DNA from: Gammaproteobacteria bacterium
GTDB lineage: Bacteria; Pseudomonadota; Gammaproteobacteria; SZUA-152
Assembly (NCBI GenBank): GCA_013152545.1
Contig: JAADGF010000109.1
Coordinates: forward strand, 27,451-91,450
Direction of reading: 5' to 3'
DNA: 64,000 nt
Below are positions 28,276 through 38,249 of this stretch, one piece after another. Each line of letters begins with the position of its first letter. Within the stretch, counting starts at the first letter, position 1. The notes below the pieces were generated by a model, which was given only the letters and a program-made list of their open reading frames with translations, searched no databases and was not told the DNA's origin. The position numbers and the translations under genes are program-made.

Positions 28276-30984
28276 ATGCGTTTATTGGAATATCGATATC
28301 CTGCGGTAGAAATTGCACTTTTTGTGATACTGGCTATTTGGGTACTGCGCACTAGTGGTGTTTTAGAAATACCCTCTGGCCTGACCTATGACTTAATGGT
28401 ACGACACAATTTAGCACCGCACACCGTATCAAAACAAATATTGCTCGTACGAGCCGATTATGAAGAGCGTAATGCAAGCAACGGATATTGGCTGAGGTTG
28501 CTCGACACATTAGAATTAATGCAAGCCAAGCAGATTCTGTTTACATTCATTCCTGGGAATGCAACATCAGCATTTTTTGAATCCGCACAACGCTACGGCA
28601 ATGTCATACTGGGCCGTGCCGTTATTGAAGACCAGGAAAACCCCGGACGCCGCATTCTTGAACCTATTCCAGAGGAACTGGCACAATCATCGATTCCGTT
28701 GGGTATTGTTGACCAACCTCCATCCAGTTACGGCATACATAGAGAACAGTATGCAAACATCCAAATAGCCGGACAGCATTACCCAACCCTGGAAATTGTA
28801 GCGGTTAACACCGCGCTGGCCACCCCTCTCCTTCCTACCGAAAATTATCTTATTAATTTCCTCGCGGACGAAAACACGACGCCAGTGGTCACAAGCAAAC
28901 GAGTAATGAGCGGAGGACTAATTCCCGACTTGGTACAAGACAAACATGTGGTGATTGGTTTTAGCAACAGCGCTTTTTTACCTGGCATCCACACTCCTAT
29001 AACAGGGGGGAAAGCTAGAATTCCACTACTGACCTTCCAAGGCTACGCTTTGGAAACGCTGCTGACACAACAAATGCTTTATAAGTTAGCCTCTAAGTAT
29101 TGTCTGGTAATACTGCTGGCAATCGTCTTGCTCAGCATTTTCATTTACCAGTCAACATCATTAAAACTGGCAACCTGGATATCCTTTAGTTTGGCAACAA
29201 TTTACCTGTTAATAAGCTGGTTAATGCTGTCTTATTCACTGCTTGTGTTACCTATAGTTGAAATGCTATTGGCACAACTGGCCATGTTCTTTCTGATATT
29301 TCGTTTTAAATCTATTTTAGAAGAGCAAGAACTCACCCAAATGCTACTGGAAAATAGTGCAAAACAACAAAATCGAATCGCACAACCCAGCTTCTACAAT
29401 TCACCTGAACACTGGTCGCAGATTATTAATCTAATCAACCAAACCTTTGACTTGGATCGCGTTATTTTCCTAGAACGCATTGAAGGCGATCATCGCGTGC
29501 GGGAAATAAAAGCGTTGAATTGTTCTCTTGATGCTATTAGCGAACGGCGTCGCGATTATGAACGCGCACCGTATAGCACTGCCATTGCCGAAAATGGACC
29601 GATTCAATTAAATAGCGAATATTTCACCCAAGTGTCCTCAGACGAACAGCAATATATGGTGCCATTAATATTTGCCGGGGAAATACTGGGATTTTGGGCG
29701 TTTACCATAACCCCCGAAAAACTTGCCACTATGCCTTTATTTTCTGCCCGGATAAAAGATTATGGTGTTCAAATTGGCGAGCTGCTGTATCACCGAAAAC
29801 AGTGGATGAAACAGAAAAAATCGCAAACAAAATTATTCTCACAGTATATCAACCTGGAAACTGATAGCACCACATACAAAACATTGCATCGATCGCAGGA
29901 AATTACAAACCGGCGTTTTACATTATTGGAAAATGTCTTTAATGGACAAAGCACAGCAACCATTTTATACAACCTGTTTGGCGGGCTGGTACAAATGAAC
30001 CAGACGATGTCAACGATCCTACAACATGCCAATTTACCGGCATATGAAATGACTGCACTGGACCTAATAACCGCTGTAACTGAAATGGACCTAGCCCAAG
30101 CCCGTCATACCATGCGCTATGTTGTACTGGAACAAGGCAATATCAATGTACCGACATCGGTAAACGGCGTTAATAACGAAACACTTTTATTAAATATCCG
30201 CCCATTAGCTCAGAATGAGGCCGATGATAGCACTTCACCAAACCCATTCAGCCTCCTTGGCATACTTTTTGAATTTATCAATATATCAGAACTGAAGAAA
30301 CTGTACATCTTAAAGGATCGGTTAATTGAGCGGCTCAACATACAACTCCGAAATGATATGGAGAGCATGATCGTCGCCGCTGACATTTTACAAAGTGATA
30401 ATGTATCCGGTCAAAAACGGCGCCGGGTACTGAGTATTATTCAAGACAAAGTGACTCAAGCGGTGGACGTACTGCAAGAGGCACAGCAACATTTAGATAT
30501 TAATGTTCAGGAATTATTATTAGAACGCTACCCTCTGGAGGCAAAACCACCACTATTAACAGCCATTACCGCCGTAACGGAAAAAGCGTCACGCCGCCAT
30601 GTTGAGGTACAACCAGATACATCTGCCTTGGTTGGCCTGGTATTCGCCGAACCAAATACGCTTATTAGCGTTCTTAAATCCATTCTGGATGTTTTAATTG
30701 AGGACGCCTCCGAAAACAGCACCATTAAAATTCGTTTGCAGCAAACTGACCAAACCAATACCTTCCAACATTCAGTCATTTTTTTATTTGAAAATACGGG
30801 CTTTGGAATTCCAGAAGAGAGACTTAACAATTATTTATATGGCGAAATGAGTTCCTCCACAGAGCTGTTTCAACAACTGCGTAACTCCGTACATATCGTA
30901 CAAGACTGGGGTGGCAACCTTGAAGCACATAGCGATGTCGGTGTTGGGATGCGCTTTAACTTAAAGCTTAAAGGATTTTTATGA
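28276..30984 (+). CDS. CHASE2-domain sensor with PAS-like domain and degenerate histidine-kinase core
   Basis: The 902-residue protein has one N-terminal membrane helix (about residues 8-28), a periplasmic CHASE2-like sensor domain to about residue 270, three more helices (about 275-345), and a cytoplasmic GAF-like part. Next come a PAS-like region (about 555-690) and a C-terminal kinase-like part. The kinase landmarks look lost. The phosphoacceptor position reads LRNDMESM (Asn693 where His is expected), the N-box reads ILDVLIEDAS without the chelating Asn, and the G1 box reads ENTGFGIPEE instead of DxGxG. It overlaps the response-regulator gene by ATGA. It probably senses an envelope signal for the downstream cluster. 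Whether it has kinase activity is doubtful. Confidence 0.8.
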   Translation: MRLLEYRYPAVEIALFVILAIWVLRTSGVLEIPSGLTYDLMVRHNLAPHTVSKQILLVRADYEERNASNGYWLRLLDTLELMQAKQILFTFIPGNATSAFFESAQRYGNVILGRAVIEDQENPGRRILEPIPEELAQSSIPLGIVDQPPSSYGIHREQYANIQIAGQHYPTLEIVAVNTALATPLLPTENYLINFLADENTTPVVTSKRVMSGGLIPDLVQDKHVVIGFSNSAFLPGIHTPITGGKARIPLLTFQGYALETLLTQQMLYKLASKYCLVILLAIVLLSIFIYQSTSLKLATWISFSLATIYLLISWLMLSYSLLVLPIVEMLLAQLAMFFLIFRFKSILEEQELTQMLLENSAKQQNRIAQPSFYNSPEHWSQIINLINQTFDLDRVIFLERIEGDHRVREIKALNCSLDAISERRRDYERAPYSTAIAENGPIQLNSEYFTQVSSDEQQYMVPLIFAGEILGFWAFTITPEKLATMPLFSARIKDYGVQIGELLYHRKQWMKQKKSQTKLFSQYINLETDSTTYKTLHRSQEITNRRFTLLENVFNGQSTATILYNLFGGLVQMNQTMSTILQHANLPAYEMTALDLITAVTEMDLAQARHTMRYVVLEQGNINVPTSVNGVNNETLLLNIRPLAQNEADDSTSPNPFSLLGILFEFINISELKKLYILKDRLIERLNIQLRNDMESMIVAADILQSDNVSGQKRRRVLSIIQDKVTQAVDVLQEAQQHLDINVQELLLERYPLEAKPPLLTAITAVTEKASRRHVEVQPDTSALVGLVFAEPNTLISVLKSILDVLIEDASENSTIKIRLQQTDQTNTFQHSVIFLFENTGFGIPEERLNNYLYGEMSSSTELFQQLRNSVHIVQDWGGNLEAHSDVGVGMRFNLKLKGFL

Positions 30985-31352
30985 CTGAAACAGAAAAACG
31001 TATTTTACTGACAGACGATGACCCTTTACTGCAAGAGTTGTTGGAAATATTTTTAGAAGCGAATGGCTATATATTATATACCGCACAAAATGGAAAACAA
31101 GCGACTGATGCAGTAAAAGAACAACAATTTGACTTAATTATTTTGGACTTGATGATGCCAGTAATGGATGGTCAACAGTTCCTACACTGGTTACGAGAAG
31201 AGCATAACTCAACCATTCCGGTTATGGTATTAACAGCAATGCAAGGCCAAAACATCGAACAAGATTTACTGGCCGCCGGAGCAAATGCGGTTACTTTCAA
31301 ACCATTATCGACAAATTTATTGATGGAGTCAGTTAACAAATTACTCAGCTAG
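30981..31352 (+). CDS. Single-domain response regulator (CheY-like receiver)
   Basis: A 123-residue stand-alone receiver. The acidic pocket is LLTDDDP, the phosphoacceptor Asp is in IILDLMMPVMDG, Thr is in VLTAMQG and Lys is in TFKPLS, so all functional residues are present. There is no output domain. It is translationally coupled (4-bp overlap) to the CHASE2 sensor. Since the sensor looks kinase-dead, the phosphate may come from another kinase or through the HPt domain of the GGDEF protein at 48256, which would make a phosphorelay (inference). Confidence 0.9.
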   Translation: MTETEKRILLTDDDPLLQELLEIFLEANGYILYTAQNGKQATDAVKEQQFDLIILDLMMPVMDGQQFLHWLREEHNSTIPVMVLTAMQGQNIEQDLLAAGANAVTFKPLSTNLLMESVNKLLS

Positions 31353-31544
31353 TATTGAGGATTAAATATAATAAACAGTCAGTTTTTTGTGAAAAATATC
31401 AATCCTTGATCGCTTATTTTTTCGATGCATAAATAGTGAATTGGTGATGAGGAAATTTTTAGCATTAGCGAACATAATGAACGATTGCTCGGACTTTTAT
31501 GCTCCAGCATTTTTTTGTCACGACACTGAGTTAGGATAATTCCT

Positions 31545-34500
31545 TTGGTAACGGATTTATTAATGGATTTGTTGCCCGGTCTATTCCCCTTGCAGTTGTT
31601 CCCACAGGGAAGCCTAGAAAGCTCAGTGATCACGACTGTTTGGGTGGGAGTCTTTGTCGTTGCTTTCTTTAATCTGCGCCTGGGATGGGTGCTTTCCGGC
31701 CTGGTAGTGCCCGGCTACATCGTTCCATTATTACTGATGAAACCTTGGTCTGCAGGAATCATCTTTACCGAAGCGTTTATCACCTACTTTATCGTTCGTT
31801 TTCTATCAGAAGATTGCTCAAAGCTGGGGTATTGGAGCAATTTATTTGGCCGGGATCGTTTTTTTGCCATCATCCTGGTAAGCATTATGGTACGAGTCAG
31901 CTTCGATACTTGGTTATTGCCCTGGTTCGGCAATATGATGGAAAACCAGTGGCATATCACTTTTGATTACCGCAACAACCTTCATAGCTTTGGCCTTGTT
32001 ATTATTGCCCTAATAGCAAATCAACTCTGGAAAACTGGGTTTTGGCGTGGTCTCCCTCCACTATTGATAACAGTATTGGTAACCTACATTATTGTGCGTT
32101 ACGGCCTGATGGAATTCACGAATTTCACGGTGAGCAATCTCGCCTACATGTACGAAGACCTCGCTTCTTCAGTGCTTGCGACACCTAAAGCTTACATCAT
32201 TTTAATCACCGCCGCATTTATAGCATCGCGCATGAATCTGCATTACGGTTGGGATTATAACGGTATATTAATTCCATCCCTGCTTGCCCTGCAATGGTAT
32301 CAACCCAGTAAAATTTTCACATCCTTCGTTGAGGCCTTTCTAATTCTTGGTGTGGCGATGCTGCTATTACGAATACCCTGGCTTGCAAATCGTAACATTG
32401 AAGGGGCACGAAAAGTGTTGTTATTTTTCAACATTAGTTTTATCTATAAACTAATTCTGGCGTATACCCTGCTTCACTTTTTCCCGGAAATAAAAGTCAC
32501 CGACAGTTACGCATTCGGTTATATGTTAGCGACACTAATGGCGGTCAAAATGCATGATAAAGAAATAGCCGCCCGCTTAACAAGAGCCACACTGCAAACA
32601 TCACTGGTAGCGGTAGTTATGGCAAGCTTTGTAGGGTTTTTTTTAACCCTTTTACCGACCAACAACTTTACGCTGCAACCGGTTAATATGGCCAATACAC
32701 GCTCTGTCGCGCCCATCAATAAAAGCATCATCGAACTTATCCGTGAAGACAAAGTTACGCTCTACCGACCCAGAAAAACCAAAGGAGTGCCTCCTCCCCT
32801 ACCACGCGAAATGGAAATATTTTCCAGCGCTATTAATCATTTATTATCCTATGTTGCACTTAATGAAATAACGCATTTGCTTCAAGCCACCGCGTTACTG
32901 GAGCAGTTGCGGTACCAAGTCTATTTAGTTGAAGACCGCTACTTATATCTCAAGGAACAAGAACCCGGTAACGGCTGGGGAATCTATGTTATTGACAAAC
33001 ACAGTAAAAACAATTTGCTCATCGAAATTCCAGCACCATTGGAAGAGCTAGGCTCGCTAAATGCCGCTGCCTTATTGTATTCCAAAATGGAGGCCAAAGG
33101 ACTTGCAATAGGCGGCTCACGGCGTTATGCCAATGCAGATGGTTCAGCCAATGTTTTACACAATCAAGATACACTTTATCATGTTTTTCACCGCGCATTG
33201 GCACGTCGGGATGTATTACAGGTTCGCGGCTATACCGAGATCAGCGTGAGGGTATTAGGTGGTATGCGCCGCCTCGCATCACAAATTGACTTACCTGAGT
33301 TGCCTAGCACAATGTGGGTTAAGGCAAGTTTACCCACAAGCCTGAACCTCATTGAATTAAAAAAACTATTGCCTAATCTGAATATCACATGGGACAGCAC
33401 ACCACTAGAGAATCGGCAGCGAGCATCAACCCACTCAGGTTTTGCCGAACTTATTTTAAATAAAACTGACATGCGAAAACTCCTGGCCCAAGCAAATCTC
33501 GACAAACATGACATTCCGCTACAAATAAGTGAACAACGCATTGACGGCTATTTACAACAATGGTTGTTGGAGGACAAAAACAGAATCGCTGGCCGTGGTA
33601 CAAATTTGTATGTATCACCGCACACGGAAGAACTCTTATACTTCGACGATGAGATACTCACGCCGCTTTGGCGGGCAATGCAGCAACAATACCGCGATGG
33701 CCACTGGACGCACGAAGGTAAAATAGAATTAAGAAATATCGCCATCGCTGCAACGATAATGGGTTATCAATTGGTGCAATATCAACACCGAGGCACAGGA
33801 CAGGATTACCTCATTCTCACCGAAGCGGACGAAACCATGCGCCGAACAAAAGCGCGCCGCTACTGGGGAACATATGTGTTTCGGCTGGGCGCCACTGAAG
33901 GTTATATAGTGCAAGTACCTCGGCCACTTTATGAAATTAACAGCTTCGAGTACGCAGTTTCTCTGTTTGAACGCTTGGATGCCAAAGCACTGTTGATTGC
34001 CGGCACTAATCCTAAAGCAAATCTTGATGGCACATCTGACATTGTGCGCATAGATAATGTCGAGAGCCTGTTTACACTGGTTAATCAAGTCGTATTACGT
34101 GAAAGTCAAACGATACCGATGATGATAATACATAGCCGGGCTTTCGGTCACCGAAAGGATAGCGCAACGCCGCAGGAAGATGTACTGATTTCGCTACACA
34201 ATGGTAAAAACACTCGCACTGGACTGCGTCCATTAAGCAAAAACCTTATTAACACGTTAGAAAAAGATGGCTTTCGTACACGGTTGGTGGACGGTTCACC
34301 GGAAACCGCTGGCTACGAAGTAGCAAGCATACCTCAGTATCTATACCTCAACGCCAGTAGTAACAAAGAATTTGCCATTCTATGGGTCTCTCCCTTGGCA
34401 CGCACAAGTTTTGGTGCAAAAAATGATAACCGTCAGGAACAGGCGCAATTTCATTCATTGGGCATACCGACAATTGAGGCCGATTTATACACGTACGTTG

Positions 34501-34832
34501 CAAGTTTAACAGGCAAAACAACTCAACCGGAAATCACCCAGGCATTACACCAACGTGTGCAATACTACATTGAAGCACATGATGTTGTTACATTACGCCG
34601 TATCCAAAATGAATACCCGTCGCTAAACATAATACGATTGGTTGATCGTGACTCGCGACAGTCGTTCATGCTAATTTTGACCGACCAGAACCACCTACTG
34701 CTCATCGCGAACCTGGGACCACGCAGGATAAAAAAAATTATTCAAGTGCCAGCAGGTAAAATTGAACACCCTAAAATATCTCGTTTTAAAGAATTAAGTG
34801 CTGGACTATTGGCATTTGAGGCAACGCCATGA
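31545..34832 (+). CDS. Giant PgsC/CapC-like membrane protein with C-terminal paired domains
   Basis: The 1095-residue protein has an N-terminal membrane part (about residues 20-380) with two CapC-like halves. The first has NLRLGWVLSGLVVPGYIVPL, the second NLHYGWDYNGILIPSLLALQ. Both correspond to the GG(I/L)VVPGY-type motif of PgsC/CapC, the membrane partner of the poly-gamma-glutamate ligase. Ordinary CapC is about 150 residues, so this is a duplicated, extended version. The soluble tail holds two related modules (about 440-600 and 725-890, with IPAPLEEL and VPRPLYEI). These resemble the 299-residue protein encoded at 37350. The start is TTG with AGGA 8 bp upstream; ATG 31563 is the alternative. 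It overlaps the next gene by ATGA. Confidence 0.82.
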   Translation: MVTDLLMDLLPGLFPLQLFPQGSLESSVITTVWVGVFVVAFFNLRLGWVLSGLVVPGYIVPLLLMKPWSAGIIFTEAFITYFIVRFLSEDCSKLGYWSNLFGRDRFFAIILVSIMVRVSFDTWLLPWFGNMMENQWHITFDYRNNLHSFGLVIIALIANQLWKTGFWRGLPPLLITVLVTYIIVRYGLMEFTNFTVSNLAYMYEDLASSVLATPKAYIILITAAFIASRMNLHYGWDYNGILIPSLLALQWYQPSKIFTSFVEAFLILGVAMLLLRIPWLANRNIEGARKVLLFFNISFIYKLILAYTLLHFFPEIKVTDSYAFGYMLATLMAVKMHDKEIAARLTRATLQTSLVAVVMASFVGFFLTLLPTNNFTLQPVNMANTRSVAPINKSIIELIREDKVTLYRPRKTKGVPPPLPREMEIFSSAINHLLSYVALNEITHLLQATALLEQLRYQVYLVEDRYLYLKEQEPGNGWGIYVIDKHSKNNLLIEIPAPLEELGSLNAAALLYSKMEAKGLAIGGSRRYANADGSANVLHNQDTLYHVFHRALARRDVLQVRGYTEISVRVLGGMRRLASQIDLPELPSTMWVKASLPTSLNLIELKKLLPNLNITWDSTPLENRQRASTHSGFAELILNKTDMRKLLAQANLDKHDIPLQISEQRIDGYLQQWLLEDKNRIAGRGTNLYVSPHTEELLYFDDEILTPLWRAMQQQYRDGHWTHEGKIELRNIAIAATIMGYQLVQYQHRGTGQDYLILTEADETMRRTKARRYWGTYVFRLGATEGYIVQVPRPLYEINSFEYAVSLFERLDAKALLIAGTNPKANLDGTSDIVRIDNVESLFTLVNQVVLRESQTIPMMIIHSRAFGHRKDSATPQEDVLISLHNGKNTRTGLRPLSKNLINTLEKDGFRTRLVDGSPETAGYEVASIPQYLYLNASSNKEFAILWVSPLARTSFGAKNDNRQEQAQFHSLGIPTIEADLYTYVASLTGKTTQPEITQALHQRVQYYIEAHDVVTLRRIQNEYPSLNIIRLVDRDSRQSFMLILTDQNHLLLIANLGPRRIKKIIQVPAGKIEHPKISRFKELSAGLLAFEATP

Positions 34833-37363
34833 GATTTTTAGGAAGGAGCCTGTTCATAATAATATTACTACTGCTCATTGGGTTCAGCTACGAAAAACAA
34901 TGGTATAGCAAACCCTGGTCGGGTTTACAAAAGAGCACCACCCTGCTTGAATACGCCCGCCCCAGCCCAACGTATCTATTAAATAAAACAAAATGGCTAA
35001 AGTTTGCGCTAGACAATCGCGGTGATGTGTTAACGGTGATTAGCAACGCAAGCATTACACGCTCCAACGCTATACAGTCCGACATCACTTGGAAGTATGC
35101 GATTGACTATCAAATTTTGAATGCCGCTGGTACGCTATTAAAACAAAAGACTTACCACCACCGCACAAGACTCACTCAATATTATGATAAAATAAAAAAG
35201 ACATTACTTACCCGCACATTCTACCTGAATGACAGCCTAATGCCCACTGACGGCTCCATTATGCGTATCAATACGGAAGGACTGGACAACCCAGCCATAT
35301 TGCAATTGAAACTGGCTAGCCATTCAACAGCCCTCAACGAAGTAATGGTGCGCATTTACCAACCTGACCCAATACCCGTTCATAAACTTGCCTCAACCTG
35401 GCAACGACTCAGCGCAAAACAAAAAGTGTTTCTTGGTCGCGGCAGCGTATATGGACCTGAATTACTGCGGGAACAGGAGAAACGTTCGTTATTACGTAAT
35501 CGTTCCGTGCCTATTGGCCCACAAGGCGTGCGTGGACAGGATTATCAGGATCGAGTGTTATATTTTTTGCGCGATTATCCCGATGAATTAGTCGAACAAA
35601 AGGATCAAGCCGTGTTACCTGTCGGTCTCTTCGTCGACACATGGTTACGGGGCGTTATCGCCATACCCAAACAAGGTGTCCGCCTGGCAGTGCAATTCAC
35701 ACCGATTGAATCCAGTATGATCACAGCCTCAAGTCATCTTGATCTCCAATGGACAGGACATGGACCCAGCGCCCCAAAACGGCAAAAATTGATATTAAAC
35801 ACACAAACTTCAGTATTACTACAACACTTCGACGGCGGCACACTCGAAATCCAATCGCCAATTGCGGGTGTCGTCCGAGCCTACGCTGTCACCGGCAATT
35901 CTCAACAAGAGCTGGACATTGCACCATTATACCTGCGCAGCTATCAGATAGACATGCAGTCTCCCATAACGTATTTGGTAGAACACACTCAAAACATGGC
36001 AACTCCGTTTCGAGTTGATCTTCGTGTATTTACCAGCCCACTGGAAATATCCCCACATTCCCGTGCCAAGTCAGTATCCTATGAAATCATGGATAAACAG
36101 AAAAATATCATTAAACAGGGTAAATTAAGTATCGACACCCCGATTTCAGTTTACGACCGCCTTTCCATGGACCACCGTAACTGGCAATTATCAGACCCCT
36201 CTCGGCATTATTTTTTATTGCCTAAAAAAGCGGCTAAAATTCGCTTCACATCAAAACAGCCCGTACTACTAACGGCATACAGCCGACCGCCAGATCTGGC
36301 AAGAATATTACAGGTACCACAAGACTATTATACGCTACATGACAACCAGAAACTACGCCAGCCCGCGTGGTTTCGTGTACGCGCTGTAAACAACACGATA
36401 CTGGAAAACAATAACCAAACGGTATTGTTACGCATACAGCGCCGCCCCCGAGAGAAGAATGAACACATTTTGGCTGGTAACTATTTATGGGAAAACTATC
36501 AACCAAGTGGTTCTTGGCGCGCGCGTTATTTACTGGCTCCTCGAAATAATACACTGCCAACACGACATTCAGCACTGGGTATCACGTTTCGAACACTGCC
36601 AGCACAAACAGTCGTGCCAATCGAATTTCAAGCATTACCCAACAGAGAACAGGTGACACCAAGTTTGGTCTATTTACAGGAGCGGGTTATTAATGACGCA
36701 CCCCAAAACCATCCGTCTTTTATGAGAAATAATAGCCCGCCAAATGCAATTGACATTATTTTGAATGGTAAACACATCTATCACCGTAATATGACAAACT
36801 CCCGAGGGATAATAAAATTACCCAGGTTACCAGCAGGTAAACATAATATAGAAATTAAATCACCTCAATCAACACAGTGGTTTATAAATTATGCAACGAC
36901 TAGTGACACCCTATTTATGAAACGCCTGGCTTACCGCTTATCGGCCAAGGGCTTACACTTTATTTACAATAAAACCTCGCCTGAGGATGCACTTTCCGCA
37001 CAACTGTTTTTACCTTATGGTACACAGCACCATGTTAACGTCAACGTTAATATTGATCTTGTTCGCAAACGTGGCATCGGGCCATTTCGGAATTGGAGCT
37101 TTTTACAACGCACTTATAAGGTTGTACCGGACAATGAGCAACGCATCGTGGTACTCAACACACATAATGAGTTTGTGGGAAACAGCCAACGCCTCTTCAT
37201 CACATTAGGCAGCGATCTCCCCATAGGGCAATACCGTATCCACGTAACACCTGAACAAAACATTAACGCATACCTATTGCTTTACCGCTTAACTCCCGGC
37301 CAATTCGAACGACGGGTATTTTTTTCAGAATCACCGTTAAATAACCAATATGCAATGGAATAA
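34829..37363 (+). CDS. Membrane-anchored envelope protein of the capsule-like cluster, unrecognised family
   Basis: The 844-residue protein has one N-terminal hydrophobic helix (FIIILLLLIGFSY) that should anchor it in the inner membrane or be cleaved. The long periplasmic part looks all-beta, with repeated carbohydrate-binding-like or Ig-like strands such as GTLEIQSPIAGVVRAYAV and PRLPAGKHNIEIKSP. I do not recognise a catalytic motif. The GKHNIEI-type turn (G-x-H-x-L/I) recurs in the 1826-residue protein of the same cluster, so the two may share modules. It overlaps capC (4 bp) and the next gene (14 bp), so it is cotranscribed and coupled. A periplasmic scaffold or polymer-guiding role is a guess. 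Confidence 0.7.
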   Translation: MRFLGRSLFIIILLLLIGFSYEKQWYSKPWSGLQKSTTLLEYARPSPTYLLNKTKWLKFALDNRGDVLTVISNASITRSNAIQSDITWKYAIDYQILNAAGTLLKQKTYHHRTRLTQYYDKIKKTLLTRTFYLNDSLMPTDGSIMRINTEGLDNPAILQLKLASHSTALNEVMVRIYQPDPIPVHKLASTWQRLSAKQKVFLGRGSVYGPELLREQEKRSLLRNRSVPIGPQGVRGQDYQDRVLYFLRDYPDELVEQKDQAVLPVGLFVDTWLRGVIAIPKQGVRLAVQFTPIESSMITASSHLDLQWTGHGPSAPKRQKLILNTQTSVLLQHFDGGTLEIQSPIAGVVRAYAVTGNSQQELDIAPLYLRSYQIDMQSPITYLVEHTQNMATPFRVDLRVFTSPLEISPHSRAKSVSYEIMDKQKNIIKQGKLSIDTPISVYDRLSMDHRNWQLSDPSRHYFLLPKKAAKIRFTSKQPVLLTAYSRPPDLARILQVPQDYYTLHDNQKLRQPAWFRVRAVNNTILENNNQTVLLRIQRRPREKNEHILAGNYLWENYQPSGSWRARYLLAPRNNTLPTRHSALGITFRTLPAQTVVPIEFQALPNREQVTPSLVYLQERVINDAPQNHPSFMRNNSPPNAIDIILNGKHIYHRNMTNSRGIIKLPRLPAGKHNIEIKSPQSTQWFINYATTSDTLFMKRLAYRLSAKGLHFIYNKTSPEDALSAQLFLPYGTQHHVNVNVNIDLVRKRGIGPFRNWSFLQRTYKVVPDNEQRIVVLNTHNEFVGNSQRLFITLGSDLPIGQYRIHVTPEQNINAYLLLYRLTPGQFERRVFFSESPLNNQYAME

Positions 37364-38249
37364 CCCTAATACAGCGATAGTACTGGCTCTGGCAGCGTTG
37401 ATGATTAGCAGTGCTTCGCCAGGTTATGCGCAGTCACTCTCAAAATTATGGCAAAAAAGCAAGGCACCTGTTTATCAGGCACCGGCAATGGATGAATTAA
37501 GGAAAGCAGAACACTTATTTCGTCAACACTTTAATGGTTACTTTGGAACAGCATTAATACAGCAATGGAAAAAACTTGGTTTTGGCACCCATGTTATCGA
37601 GCAAAATAATAATCGTTTTTTCATTATTCGTGAACACGCCAGACATCGTGATGGACGAGGTTTTTTTATATTTTCCCTTGACCGGAAGCCTGGCATCATC
37701 TTACAGGCACCGCATAGCTATTATGACCGTTTTACCGGACACATTGTTATGAAATTGATCCTGGCAAACACGACTATTAGTGCTGCCGCATGGAATACCA
37801 CGGCCAGGTATAGCAACACTGGAAATCGCACCAGTGCAGATTTAGCCCATCTAAGCGAAAGTTATTTCACCGCATTTTCCCGCGCATTTTCTAGCATTAA
37901 CGCTGGCACCTTGATTCAAGTCCATGGTTTTGCAAAAGACAAACGACGCACATCTCAGGCAGCCAACGCCGATATCATTATCAGTTCAACAACCCAGATA
38001 CCCGGCAAACGGGCCCAAATGATCACTCAATGTTTAAAGAGTAACACGCCATTCCTAGTAAGGATTTATCCCTGGGAAGTGCAAGAACTGGGTGGCACAA
38101 CCAATACGGTTGCAGCCGCGCTGCGTGCCGCGGGATCATCTGCCTTTGTTCACTTGGAACTAAACCTAGCCTCCCGTAAACAACTGCTTGACAACAAAAC
38201 ACTACAACAACTTTTTTCGCAATGTTTAGCAGCAGGAGCGCCGCTGTGA
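37350..38249 (+). CDS. Exported 299-residue protein, putative hydrolase-like, related to the CapC-like tail
   Basis: A signal peptide (ending PGYAQS) precedes a soluble domain with three conspicuous segments: LQAPHSYYDRFTG (His122, Asp126), TSADLAHLSESYF (Asp164, His167) and IQVHGFAKDKR (His192). The same layout appears twice in the tail of the CapC-like protein with some of these residues replaced. A cluster of His and Asp in this spacing suggests a metal-dependent amidohydrolase or peptidase, for example a polymer-trimming enzyme, but no family is identified with certainty. Its start overlaps the previous gene by 14 bp, and its stop overlaps the GTG start of the next by 4 bp. Confidence 0.72.
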   Translation: MQWNNPNTAIVLALAALMISSASPGYAQSLSKLWQKSKAPVYQAPAMDELRKAEHLFRQHFNGYFGTALIQQWKKLGFGTHVIEQNNNRFFIIREHARHRDGRGFFIFSLDRKPGIILQAPHSYYDRFTGHIVMKLILANTTISAAAWNTTARYSNTGNRTSADLAHLSESYFTAFSRAFSSINAGTLIQVHGFAKDKRRTSQAANADIIISSTTQIPGKRAQMITQCLKSNTPFLVRIYPWEVQELGGTTNTVAAALRAAGSSAFVHLELNLASRKQLLDNKTLQQLFSQCLAAGAPL

